Source: Hydrogenophaga sp.
GTDB lineage: Bacteria; Pseudomonadota; Gammaproteobacteria; Burkholderiales; Burkholderiaceae_C
Reading direction: 5' to 3'
NCBI GenBank assembly: GCA_018335615.1
Contig: JAGXRS010000008.1
Coordinates: 1 to 16,920 of the forward strand
Length of the DNA stretch: 16,920 nucleotides
The notes beneath the pieces are model-generated. The model ran no database searches and was not told where the DNA came from. It worked only from the letters and a program-made list of their open reading frames with translations. Positions within the stretch are counted from its first letter, which is position 1. Each line of letters starts with the position of its first letter. Below, piece by piece: positions 7,051 to 15,455 of this stretch. Position numbers and translations under genes: made by a program.

Positions 7051-7201
7051 CGTGCCATGAATCCCATTCAAGCAAGTGGGTCGGGTGTGGTTTTTTTGCG
7101 TTGCGTGTCCCCTTCAGGACGAGGATAGGGGTTTGCACCGTCCTGGGGCAGGAACGGATGTTGCATAGTCATGCATCTCCAAATCATTGAGGCGTCAAGC
7201 A
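7051..7201. other. Intergenic region before the transporter operon
   Basis: It contains a weak CCCA/TGGG hairpin (7063-7080) followed, after a gap, by seven T residues (7091-7097), which may be a poor terminator for the DUF3047 gene. The symmetric sequence TGCAT-AGTC-ATGCA is at 7162-7175, 26 bases before the binding-protein start, and is a candidate operator. No confident -35/-10 pair is seen. Confidence 0.35.
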
Positions 7202-8773
7202 ATGAAATTCCATCTCGCAGCCCTTTGTGCAGCCCTGGCCCTGGGTACCGTTGGCGTGAATGCCAAAACCTTCAAATGGACCAGCTCCAGCGACATTCCC
7301 ACCTGGGACATCCACTCGCAGAACAATGCCCTGTCCAACGGGGTGCACGCCGCGGTGTACGAGTCGCTGGTGTACTACAACAGCCGCACGTTCAAACCCG
7401 AGCCGGTGCTGGCCACGGCCTGGAAGCAGGTGACGCCCATCCAGCTGCGCCTGACCCTGCGCACCGGTGTGAAATTCCACGACGGCTCGGCCTTCACGGC
7501 CGACGACGCCGTGTTTTCCATCGAACGTGCGATGTCCAAAACCTCGAACTTCGCGGTCTACACCCAAGGCATCGACCGCGTGGTGAAGGTGGATGCCAAC
7601 ACCATCGACATCTTCACCAAAGACCCCAATCCGGTGCTGCTGAACCAGCTCACCGAGCTGCGCATGATGAGCAAGGCCTGGGCGGAAAAGAACAACTCGG
7701 TGGCGCCCAAAGACATTCGCACCAAAGACGAGAATTTTGCGCACCGCAACGCCAACGGCACCGGCCCCTTCATGTTGAAAGAGTGGCAGCCCGACCAGCG
7801 CCTGGTGCTCACGCGCAACGCCGGCTGGTGGGGCAAGATGGACGGTAACGTGACCGAGGTGGTGTACACCCCGGTGCGGGCGGTGGCCACCCGCATGGCG
7901 GCCCTGCTGTCGGGCGAGGTGGACTTTGTGCTCGACCCCAGCCCGCAGGACTTGCCCCGCGTGCGCTCGGACAGCAGCCTGAAGGTGGTGGACGGCATTG
8001 AAAACCGCACCATTTTCTTCGGCATGGACCAGCACCGCGACGAGCTGCCCGGCAGCAACATCAAGGGCAAGAACCCGCTGAAAGACCAGCGCGTGCGCAA
8101 GGCGCTGTACCAGGCGATTGACATGGACACCATCGCCCGCGTCACCTTGCGAGGCCTGGGCCAGCCCACCGGTGCCCTGGTGGCGCCGCAGGTGAACGGC
8201 TGGAGCGAAGCGGTGCACAAGCGCCACCCGTTTGACGTGGCCGCCGCGCAGAAGCTGCTGGCCGACGCCGGCTACAAAGATGGATTCGAGGTGGACTTTG
8301 CCTGCCCGAACAACCGCTACATCAACGACGAGCAGATCTGCCAGGCCGTCACCTCGATGTGGGCGCGCATTGGCGTCAAGGCCAAGCTGCGCACGCTGCC
8401 GCTGGTGACCTACTTCCCCATGATCCAGCGCTACGAAGCCAGCATCTACATGCTGGGCTGGGGCGTGCCCACTTTTGACGCGCTGTACAGCCTGCAGTCG
8501 CTCACGCGCTCGCTCGGCGCCGGCGGCGACGGCAATTACAACGTGGGCCGCTACAGCAACCCGCAGATGGACGCCCTGGTGGAGCGCACCAAAAAAGAGA
8601 CCGATCTGAAGCTGCGCACCGAGCTGCTGAACAAGGCCCTGGCGCTGCAGAACGAAGACGTGGCCCACATCCCGCTGCACAACCAGATCATTCCGTGGGC
8701 CATGAAGAAGAACGTGGACGTGGTGCACCGCGCCGACAACCGCCTGGACTGGCGCCTCGTCAAGGTCAACTGA
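7202..8773 (+). CDS. Peptide ABC transporter substrate-binding protein (SBP family 5, DppA/OppA-like)
   Basis: The product (523 aa) is a periplasmic binding protein of the dipeptide/oligopeptide family that captures the ligand and delivers it to the permease pair encoded downstream. The signal peptide is MKFHLAALCAALALGTVGVNA, cleaved before KTFKW; there is no lipobox. Family hallmarks include 'LRTGVKFHDGSAFTADDAVFSIERA', 'GTGPFMLKEWQPDQRLVLTRN' and 'NPLKDQRVRKALYQAIDMD'. The C-terminal lobe includes 'DAGYKDGFEV' and 'LALQNEDVAHIPLHNQ'. The ATG at 7202 is preceded by GAGG (7189-7192) at nine bases; an in-frame TTG five codons upstream overlaps that site and is rejected. It is the first gene of the operon and is followed by a strong hairpin rather than a terminator. 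Ligand specificity cannot be read from sequence; the linked amidohydrolase suggests an amide-containing compound. Confidence 0.95.
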   Translation: MKFHLAALCAALALGTVGVNAKTFKWTSSSDIPTWDIHSQNNALSNGVHAAVYESLVYYNSRTFKPEPVLATAWKQVTPIQLRLTLRTGVKFHDGSAFTADDAVFSIERAMSKTSNFAVYTQGIDRVVKVDANTIDIFTKDPNPVLLNQLTELRMMSKAWAEKNNSVAPKDIRTKDENFAHRNANGTGPFMLKEWQPDQRLVLTRNAGWWGKMDGNVTEVVYTPVRAVATRMAALLSGEVDFVLDPSPQDLPRVRSDSSLKVVDGIENRTIFFGMDQHRDELPGSNIKGKNPLKDQRVRKALYQAIDMDTIARVTLRGLGQPTGALVAPQVNGWSEAVHKRHPFDVAAAQKLLADAGYKDGFEVDFACPNNRYINDEQICQAVTSMWARIGVKAKLRTLPLVTYFPMIQRYEASIYMLGWGVPTFDALYSLQSLTRSLGAGGDGNYNVGRYSNPQMDALVERTKKETDLKLRTELLNKALALQNEDVAHIPLHNQIIPWAMKKNVDVVHRADNRLDWRLVKVN

Positions 8774-8788
8774 TCTCGGCTGTTCAGA

Positions 8789-8820
8789 AGAGGGTCGCCC
8801 GCGCCGCCGGGCGGCCCTCT
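8789..8820 (+). promoter_or_regulatory. Intercistronic GC-rich hairpin between binding protein and permease genes
   Basis: AGAGGGTCGCCCG (8789-8801) and CGGGCGGCCCTCT (8808-8820) form a 13-bp stem (one G-U pair in RNA) around the 6-base loop CGCCGC. No T tract follows, so this is unlikely to be a full terminator. Hairpins in this position are known in binding-protein-dependent transporter operons to protect the upstream message and reduce downstream expression. Here it probably gives excess binding protein. Confidence 0.75.
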
Positions 8821-8836
8821 CTTCATTTCTCACAAG

Positions 8837-9817
8837 ATGTTCGCATTCATTCTCCGGCGACTGGCGCAAGCCTTGATCGTCATGGTCAGCGTGGCGCTCA
8901 TCGCGTTCATGCTCTTTCAATACGTGGGCGACCCGGTGGTGTTCCTGCTGGGCCAGGACGCCACGGCCGAGCAGATCCGCGAGTTGCGTGCCGACCTCGG
9001 GCTCGACCAGCCCTTCGTGATCCAGTTCTGGCATTTCCTGGCCAACGCGGCCCAGGGCGAGTTCGGCATGAGCCTGCGCCAAGGCGCCAAGGTGTCGCGC
9101 CTGATCGCGGAGCGCTTCCCCGCCACGCTGGAGCTGGCGCTGGTGGCGGCCCTGCTCGCGCTGCTGCTGGGCGTTCCCATGGGCGTGTACGCGGCGCTCA
9201 AGCGGGGCACCTTCGTGAGCCAGCTGTTCATGACGATCTCGCTGCTGGGCGTGAGCCTGCCGACCTTCTTGATCGGCATTCTGCTGATCCTGGTGTTCGC
9301 CGTGAACCTGGGCTGGTTTCCCAGCTTTGGCCGTGGCGAGGTGACGCAGCTGGGCTGGTGGAGCACGGGCCTGCTCACCGCCAAAGGCTGGCACCACATC
9401 GTGTTGCCGGCGGTCACGCTGGCGGTGTTCCAGCTCACGCTGATCATGCGGCTGGTGCGGGCCGAGATGCTGGAGGTGCTGCGCACCGACTACATCAAGT
9501 TCGCCCGCGCCCGGGGGCTGACCAACCGGGCGGTGCACTTCGGTCATGCGCTCAAGAACACGCTGGTGCCGGTGATGACCATCACCGGCCTGCAGCTCGG
9601 CGGTCTGATCGCATTTGCCATCATCACCGAAACCGTGTTCCAGTGGCCGGGCATGGGCCTGCTGTTCATCCAGGCCGTGACCTTTGCCGACATCCCGGTG
9701 ATGGCGGCCTACCTGTGCCTCATCGCACTGATCTTCGTGGTGATCAACCTCATCGTGGATCTGCTGTACTTTGCGGTCGATCCCCGCTTGCGCGTCGAGA
9801 AGGCGGGCGGGCACTGA
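8837..9817 (+). CDS. Peptide ABC transporter permease, DppB/OppB type
   Basis: This 326-aa inner-membrane protein is one half of the transport channel. It begins MFAFILRRLAQALIVMVSV, the typical first membrane helix of DppB-type permeases, then a periplasmic region with 'RADLGLDQPFVIQFWHFLANAAQGEFG', and further helices from about residue 94. The cytoplasmic EAA loop that docks with the ATPases is at about 213-245 (EVLRTDYIKFARARGLTNRA). 'ETVFQWPGMGLLFIQAV' and the C-terminal 'DLLYFAVDPRLR' are also family features. The ATG at 8837 lacks a recognisable Shine-Dalgarno sequence, so translation may be inefficient or start by another mechanism, consistent with lower expression than the binding protein. 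It ends 12 bases before the amidohydrolase. Confidence 0.95.
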   Translation: MFAFILRRLAQALIVMVSVALIAFMLFQYVGDPVVFLLGQDATAEQIRELRADLGLDQPFVIQFWHFLANAAQGEFGMSLRQGAKVSRLIAERFPATLELALVAALLALLLGVPMGVYAALKRGTFVSQLFMTISLLGVSLPTFLIGILLILVFAVNLGWFPSFGRGEVTQLGWWSTGLLTAKGWHHIVLPAVTLAVFQLTLIMRLVRAEMLEVLRTDYIKFARARGLTNRAVHFGHALKNTLVPVMTITGLQLGGLIAFAIITETVFQWPGMGLLFIQAVTFADIPVMAAYLCLIALIFVVINLIVDLLYFAVDPRLRVEKAGGH

Positions 9818-9829
9818 CCAGGAGTTGAC

Positions 9830-11077
9830 ATGATCACGGCTCACGCCCGCATCAAGGCCCATGGCCGCGCTTTCGCGCACATTGCGGCCTTTCACCCCGA
9901 GTTGACCGCGCTGCGGCGCGACCTGCACGCACACCCCGAGATCGGTTTCGAGGAGCACTACACCGCGCAGCGCGTGGTGGAGTCGCTCAAGGTCTGTGGG
10001 GTGGACGAGATCCACACCCACATCGGCAAGACCGGCGTGGTGGCGCTGATCCATGGCCGCCAGCGCACCGACCACGGCAACGGGCCGCGCATGATCGGCC
10101 TGCGCGCCGACATGGACGCGCTGCCCATGACCGAGCACAACGACTTCGCCTGGAAGTCCACCCGGCCCGGCATGATGCACGGCTGCGGGCACGACGGGCA
10201 TACCGCCATGCTCGTGGGCGCCGCGCGCTACCTGGCCGAGACGCGGAACTTCGACGGCACGGCCGTGCTGATCTTCCAGCCGGGCGAAGAGGGCTTTGCC
10301 GGCGCCAAGGCCATGATCGAAGACGGTCTGTTCGAGCGTTTCCCGGTGCAGTCGGTCTACGGCATGCACAACTGGCCGCAGATGAAGCCGGGCATGGTGG
10401 GCGTGAACCCGGGGCCCATGATGGCCTCGGCCGACCGCATCACGATCGAGATCACCGGCAAGGGCGGTCACGGCGCCCATCCGTACCAGAACGTGGACCC
10501 GGTGCTGGTGGCAGCCCACATCATCACCGCGGTGCAGAGCATCGTGGCGCGCAATGTGCGGGCCATCGACAGCGCCGTCATCAGCCTGTGCGCCATGCAG
10601 GCGGGCGACATGGGTGCCTTCAGCGTGATGCCGGGCAAGGCCACGCTGGTGGGCACGGTGCGCACCTTCGGCCCCGAGGTGCAGAACCTGGTGGAGCGCC
10701 GGCTGCACGAGGTGTGCTCGGGGGTGGCGCTGGGCCTGGGCGCCACCGCGCATGTGCACTACGAACGCATCTACCCGGCCACCATCAACAGCCGTGACGA
10801 AGCCCGCTTCGCCGCCGATGTGGCGCAGAAACTGGTGGGGCACGACCATGTGGACCGCGACATGGACCCGAGCATGGGTGCAGAAGATTTCTCTTTCATG
10901 CTGCAGGTGAAGCCCGGTGCCTATCTGCGGCTGGGCCAGGGCATGGACAGCGGCACTGGCGGCTGTTACCTGCACAACAGCCGCTACGACTTCAACGACG
11001 ATGTGCTGCCGCTCGGTGCGGCCCTGCACGCCAGCCTGGTCGAGCATGGGTTGCCGCTGGCCCCGGCCAGCGAGTGA
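9830..11077 (+). CDS. M20D-family metal-dependent amidohydrolase (hippurate hydrolase/aminoacylase-like)
   Basis: The product (415 aa) should hydrolyse an amide bond in an N-acylated amino acid or related small compound in the cytoplasm, using a di-metal centre. The ligand set is complete: Cys119 and His121 in MHGCGHDGH, the general base Glu153 and ligand Glu154 in QPGEEGFAGAK, His180 in YGMHNWP, and His382 in CYLHNSRYDFND. The dimerisation/lid domain is inserted after about residue 195 ('ITGKGGHGAHPYQNVDPV'). The spacing matches plant IAA-amino acid hydrolases and bacterial hippurate hydrolases. The ATG at 9830 follows CAGGAG (9819-9824) by five bases. The gene lies between the two permease genes, so it is expressed with the transporter and probably acts on its cargo. 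No signal peptide is seen. Substrate is unknown. Confidence 0.94.
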   Translation: MITAHARIKAHGRAFAHIAAFHPELTALRRDLHAHPEIGFEEHYTAQRVVESLKVCGVDEIHTHIGKTGVVALIHGRQRTDHGNGPRMIGLRADMDALPMTEHNDFAWKSTRPGMMHGCGHDGHTAMLVGAARYLAETRNFDGTAVLIFQPGEEGFAGAKAMIEDGLFERFPVQSVYGMHNWPQMKPGMVGVNPGPMMASADRITIEITGKGGHGAHPYQNVDPVLVAAHIITAVQSIVARNVRAIDSAVISLCAMQAGDMGAFSVMPGKATLVGTVRTFGPEVQNLVERRLHEVCSGVALGLGATAHVHYERIYPATINSRDEARFAADVAQKLVGHDHVDRDMDPSMGAEDFSFMLQVKPGAYLRLGQGMDSGTGGCYLHNSRYDFNDDVLPLGAALHASLVEHGLPLAPASE

Positions 11078-11153
11078 AGGGCCTGGCGTTTGCGCTCGCG
11101 GCCCTTCACATCTCGGCTCATGACACCACAGACAACCAACAGAGGCTTTTGAC

Positions 11154-12065
11154 TTGATCAGCACACTCCACCGGTGGTTCGACAGCGACGTCGGCCACAG
11201 TTTTCGCACCTCACCCACCGCCATCCTGGCCGCGGTGATCGCCTTCATCTGCGTGTTCGGTGCGGTCTTTGCGCCCTGGGTGGCACCGCACAACCCCTTT
11301 GACCTTGCCACGCTGGAGTTGTCGAACGCCCGCCTGCCGCCCGCCTGGAGCGAGGGCGGCTCCAGCACCTTCTTGCTGGGTACCGACGACCAGGGACGGG
11401 ACATCCTCTCGGCGCTGATGTACGGCGCGCGCATTTCGCTGGCGGTTGGCCTCGCGTCGGTGGTGCTGTCCGTCGTGATCGGCGTGTCGTTCGGTCTGCT
11501 CGCCGGCTTTCTCGGCGGCTGGGTCGATGGTGTGCTGATGCGCCTGTGCGACGTGATGCTGTCGTTCCCCTCCATCCTGGTGGCGCTGCTGATCGCCGGC
11601 GTAGGGCGTGCCCTGTTCCCGGACGCGCACGACGAGCTCGCGTTTGGCGTGCTGATCGTCGCCATCACGCTCACCGGCTGGGTGCAGTACGCCCGCACCG
11701 TGCGCGGCTCCACGCTGGTGGAGCGCAACAAGGAATACGTGCAGGCCGCGCGGGTCACCGGCGTGGCGCCGCTGCGCATCATGCGCAGCCATGTGCTGCC
11801 CAACGTGATGGGCCCGGTGATGGTGCTGGCCACCATCCAGGTGGCCACGGCCATCATCACGGAGGCGACGCTCTCCTTCCTGGGCGTGGGCGCACCGCCC
11901 ACGTCGCCTTCGCTGGGCACCCTGATTCGCGTGGGCAACGACTACCTGTTTTCCGGCGAGTGGTGGATCACCATCTTTCCCGGTGTGATGCTGGTGCTGA
12001 TCGCGCTGTCGGTGAACCTGCTGGGCGACTGGCTGCGCGACGCGCTGAACCCCAGGTTGCGGTGA
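11154..12065 (+). CDS. Peptide ABC transporter permease, DppC/OppC type, TTG start
   Basis: This 303-aa inner-membrane protein pairs with the DppB-type subunit. A short cytoplasmic N-terminus is followed by TM1 at about residues 23-43, then a periplasmic segment with 'PHNPFDLATLEL' and the family motif 'LGTDDQGRDILSALMYGARISL' at about 75-96. The permease core follows, with an EAA loop at about 194-220 (EYVQAARVTGVAPLRIMRSH) and the C-terminal 'VNLLGDWLRDALNPRLR'. The start is TTG at 11154, supported by AGAGG (11141-11145) eight bases upstream; no in-frame ATG exists before TM1. A ten-codon frame from ATG 11120 ends at 11152, one base before this TTG. It is separated by 76 bases from the amidohydrolase. 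Confidence 0.92.
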   Translation: MISTLHRWFDSDVGHSFRTSPTAILAAVIAFICVFGAVFAPWVAPHNPFDLATLELSNARLPPAWSEGGSSTFLLGTDDQGRDILSALMYGARISLAVGLASVVLSVVIGVSFGLLAGFLGGWVDGVLMRLCDVMLSFPSILVALLIAGVGRALFPDAHDELAFGVLIVAITLTGWVQYARTVRGSTLVERNKEYVQAARVTGVAPLRIMRSHVLPNVMGPVMVLATIQVATAIITEATLSFLGVGAPPTSPSLGTLIRVGNDYLFSGEWWITIFPGVMLVLIALSVNLLGDWLRDALNPRLR

Positions 12066-12230
12066 GCCCTTGCGCCGCGTGGCGTCTTTCCCGCAGGGGA
12101 GCGCTCCCCGTGGTCAGGCGAAGCCGGTTCCACGGGAGCCCTGGCGAATCGTGGCGCACCGGCCGCCGCTGGGCAGCGCATCCGCTCGTTGCGCTTTTGA
12201 AACGCTTTTCGGTCTCTATTCGGACACTCC
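12066..12230. other. Structured 165-base gap inside the transporter operon
   Basis: The gap between the second permease and the first ATPase is unusually long for this operon. It holds the perfect 14-bp palindrome GGGGAGCGCTCCCC (12096-12109) and an overlapping CCGTGG/CCACGG inverted repeat (12108 to about 12136). I see no gene in it and no T tract. It may modulate expression of the ATPase genes or be a degenerate small repeat. Confidence 0.5.
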
Positions 12231-13228
12231 ATGAGTCTTCTTCAAGTCAACAACCTGGTCGTCGATTTCCCCGGCCGCCGGGGCACCCTGCGCGCTCTGG
12301 ACGACATTTCCTTCGACATCGCCCCCGGTGAAATCCTGGGTGTGGTGGGGGAGTCCGGGGCGGGCAAATCGCTCACCGGCGCGTCCATCATCGGCCTGCT
12401 GGAGCCTCCGGGACGCATTGCCTCGGGCGAGATCCTGCTGCACGGGCAGCGCATCGACAACCTGCCGCCCGAGCAGATGCGCAAGGTGCGCGGGCGCCAG
12501 ATCGGCGCCATCTTCCAGGACCCGCTCACCTCGCTGAACCCGCTGTATTCGGTGGGCCGCCAGCTGATCGAGACCATCACCACGCACCTGCCCATGAACG
12601 AGGCCCAGGCGCGCCAGCGCGCCATTCAGCTGCTGAGCGACACGGGCATTCCGGCCGCGGCCCAGCGCATCGATCACTTTCCGCACCAGTTCTCGGGCGG
12701 CATGCGCCAGCGGGTGGTGATCGCGCTGGCGCTCGCTGCCGAGCCGCAGCTGATCGTGGCCGACGAACCCACCACGGCGCTGGACGTGTCGATCCAGGCG
12801 CAGATCATCACCCTGCTCAAGACCATCTGCAAAGACCGCGGCGCCGCGGTGATGCTGATCACGCACGACATGGGCGTGATCGCCGAGACCTGTGACCGCG
12901 TGGCCGTGATGTACGCCGGGCGCGTGGCCGAAATCGGTCCGGTGCACGAGGTCATCAACCGCCCCGCGCATCCCTATACCGCCGGCCTCATGGCCTGCAT
13001 CCCCGACATGGGCCAGGACCGCGAGCGCCTGCACCAGATCGACGGCGCCATGCCACGCTTGAACGCCATTCCCAGCGGATGTGCCTACAACCCGCGCTGC
13101 AACCGGTCCTTTGATCGCTGCGGGGTGGAGCGTCCGGAACTCATGGCAGCAGGCGCCACGCGCGCCGCCTGCTGGCTGCATGCGCCTGGTGCTTCGCGTC
13201 CCCTGACCACTGCCGAGGAGGTGAACGC

Positions 13229-13232
<4 letters not shown>
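12231..13232 (+). CDS. Peptide ABC transporter ATP-binding protein, DppD/OppD type
   Basis: This 333-aa ATPase couples ATP hydrolysis to import. Walker A is GESGAGKS (40-47), the Q-loop is in 'AIFQDPLTSLNPLY', the signature is FSGGMRQR (154-161, the usual Q replaced by M as in other DppD proteins), Walker B ends in D178-E179 (VADEPTTALD), and the H-loop is His212 (ITHD). The C-terminal oligopeptide-transporter extension carries the cysteine cluster in 'SGCAYNPRCNRSFDRC' plus a further Cys in 'RAACW', the set that binds an iron-sulfur cluster in characterised relatives. The ATG at 12231 has only a weak GGA upstream. Its last codons overlap the next gene by four bases (ATGA), which indicates translational coupling. 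Confidence 0.95.
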
Positions 13233-14320
<1,088 letters not shown>

Positions 14321-14538
14321 GGCTTTTGGGCGGGTGAAGGGTTCGAGGGGACATTCGACGCGTGACGGGCTGGCGTTGGCGCGGACGGCGGGCGCTCCCC
14401 TCCGCGACTGTCCCCCGGGCCCTGCGGGTCCTCCTCCTTTATTTCGCTGCGGGCAGCACTCGCCGTCCTCTCGTGTTTGCTGCGCGGTTGCCCGTATGAG
14501 AAGGAGCGCAAACCTGCTGGAAAGCCTGTTGCGCACGC
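14321..14538. other. Convergent intergenic region between the transporter operon and the RpiR gene
   Basis: These 218 bases contain the 86-base inverted-repeat element at 14383-14468 and a second copy of GTTTGCTGCGC (14475-14485) that also occurs at the 3' end of the regulator gene (14550-14560). I see no gene and no classical terminator with a T tract for either flanking transcript. Confidence 0.5.
14383..14468. repeat. 86-base element bounded by imperfect terminal inverted repeats
   Basis: GGACGGCGGGCGCT (14383-14396) is the imperfect inverse of AGCACTCGCCGTCC (14455-14468): 12 of 14 positions pair and one more is a G-U in RNA. Inside are GGGCCC and the small hairpin GCTGC-GG-GCAGC (14446-14457). 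The form suits a short interspersed palindromic element or a bidirectional terminator without T tract. Copy number elsewhere cannot be seen here. Confidence 0.4.
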
Positions 14539-15387
14539 TCAGGCGTACCGTTTGCTGCGCAGGTTGTTCTTCATTTCCTTCAGCAGCGGCTGCAGCTGCG
14601 TGCCGCCAATGCGCAGGGCCAGGCAGGTGGCCACCACGTCGATCACCATCAGGTGCATCAGGCGCGAGGTCATGGGGCTGTAGCGGTCGTAGCCTTCCGG
14701 GTGATCGGCCGACAGGTGGATGTGGCCGGCAGCGGCCAGGGGCGATCCGCTGGCGGTGATGGTGATCACGGTGGCGCCGTGCTTGCGGGCGATGTCGGCG
14801 GCGTCCATCAGGTCGCGGGTGCGGCCCGAGTTGGAGATGATCACCACGCAGTCGCCCGGGCCGAGCAGGGAAGCGCTCATCACCTGCATGTGGCCGTCGC
14901 TGTAGGCAATGGCGTTGATGCCGAGGCGGAAAAACTTGTGCTGCGCGTCCTGCGCCACGATGCCCGAGTTGCCAGCGCCATAGAACTCGATGCGCCCGCG
15001 GCTTTTGTAGGTGGCCAGCAGGCCATCCACGGCCTTCTCGATCGAATGGCTGGACGCGTCGTTGCGGTACTTCAGGAAGGCGGCCACGGTGTTGTCGATC
15101 ACCTTCACCAGGACGTCGCTCACCTTGTCGTCCACGTCCACGCTGCGGTGGATGAAAGGCACGCCCTCGCTGACCGTGCCGGCCAGCTTGAGCTTGAAAT
15201 CCGACAGGCCGTCGTAGCCCATGCTGCGGCAGAAACGCACCACCGTGGGTTTGCTCACATGAGCTCGCTTCGCGAGCTCGGACACGGGCAGGCTGGCAAA
15301 GGTGCGCGGGTCGAGCAACACCAGTTTGCCCACACGCTGTTCGGCAGGGGCCAGAGAGGGCAGGGAGGCTGTGATGCGGTCGAGCAT
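14539..15387 (-). CDS. RpiR/MurR-family transcriptional regulator with SIS domain (HexR-like)
   Basis: The product (282 aa) is a DNA-binding regulator that senses a phosphosugar. The N-terminal RpiR helix-turn-helix covers about residues 1-75, with 'LPVSELAKRAHVSKPTVVRFCRSMGY' as the recognition region. The SIS sugar-phosphate domain covers about 128-258 with 'FYGAGNSGIVAQDAQHKFFRLG', 'IISNSGRTRDL' (184-193) and 'YSPMTSRLMHLMVID'. These stretches resemble HexR, which responds to 2-keto-3-deoxy-6-phosphogluconate and controls glycolytic and pentose phosphate genes; I infer but cannot prove orthology. The ATG at 15387 lacks an obvious Shine-Dalgarno sequence. It is divergent from transaldolase across 68 bases holding two inverted repeats, so it probably regulates that gene and itself. 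Confidence 0.93.
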   Translation of the reverse strand: MLDRITASLPSLAPAEQRVGKLVLLDPRTFASLPVSELAKRAHVSKPTVVRFCRSMGYDGLSDFKLKLAGTVSEGVPFIHRSVDVDDKVSDVLVKVIDNTVAAFLKYRNDASSHSIEKAVDGLLATYKSRGRIEFYGAGNSGIVAQDAQHKFFRLGINAIAYSDGHMQVMSASLLGPGDCVVIISNSGRTRDLMDAADIARKHGATVITITASGSPLAAAGHIHLSADHPEGYDRYSPMTSRLMHLMVIDVVATCLALRIGGTQLQPLLKEMKNNLRSKRYA

Positions 15388-15399
15388 GGTGTCGGGATG

Positions 15400-15412
15400 G
15401 TAACCGGGTTAC
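15400..15412. promoter_or_regulatory. Palindrome in the regulator-transaldolase divergent region, candidate operator
   Basis: GTAACC-G-GGTTAC is a perfect 6-1-6 palindrome, 12 bases before the regulator start and 43 before the transaldolase start. It has the size expected of an RpiR/HexR half-site pair and is the most likely site for the adjacent regulator. Confidence 0.5.
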
Positions 15413-15413
15413 A

Positions 15414-15435
15414 CGGTGTGCCCGCTTTCACACCG
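15414..15435. promoter_or_regulatory. Second inverted repeat in the same divergent region
   Basis: CGGTGTG (15414-15420) and CACACCG (15429-15435) are perfect 7-base inverted arms around an 8-base spacer. It begins one base after the first palindrome. It could be a second operator or a hairpin in the regulator's 5' leader. Confidence 0.45.
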
Positions 15436-15443
15436 CTTCCCGG

Positions 15444-15449
15444 GATAAT
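15444..15449 (+). promoter_or_regulatory. Candidate -10 element directly before transaldolase
   Basis: GATAAT (five of six to consensus) ends six bases before the transaldolase ATG at 15456. Normal spacing would place the first transcribed base at or next to the A of that ATG. No good -35 hexamer lies 16-18 bases upstream, so an activator or an alternative promoter further up may be used. Confidence 0.35.
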
Positions 15450-15455
15450 GAAGAC

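Noticed and set aside
7184..11938. A very long (1,584-codon) open frame on the minus strand, antisense to the transporter operon.
   Set aside because: It mirrors four genes with clear family motifs. The translation is rich in His, Arg, Gln, Val and Ala without domain patterns, which is what strong G/C third-position bias produces on the opposite strand.
14321..14538. Possible small gene between the transporter operon and the RpiR gene.
   Set aside because: Short open frames there have no ribosome binding site or recognisable protein features, and the region is dominated by inverted repeats.
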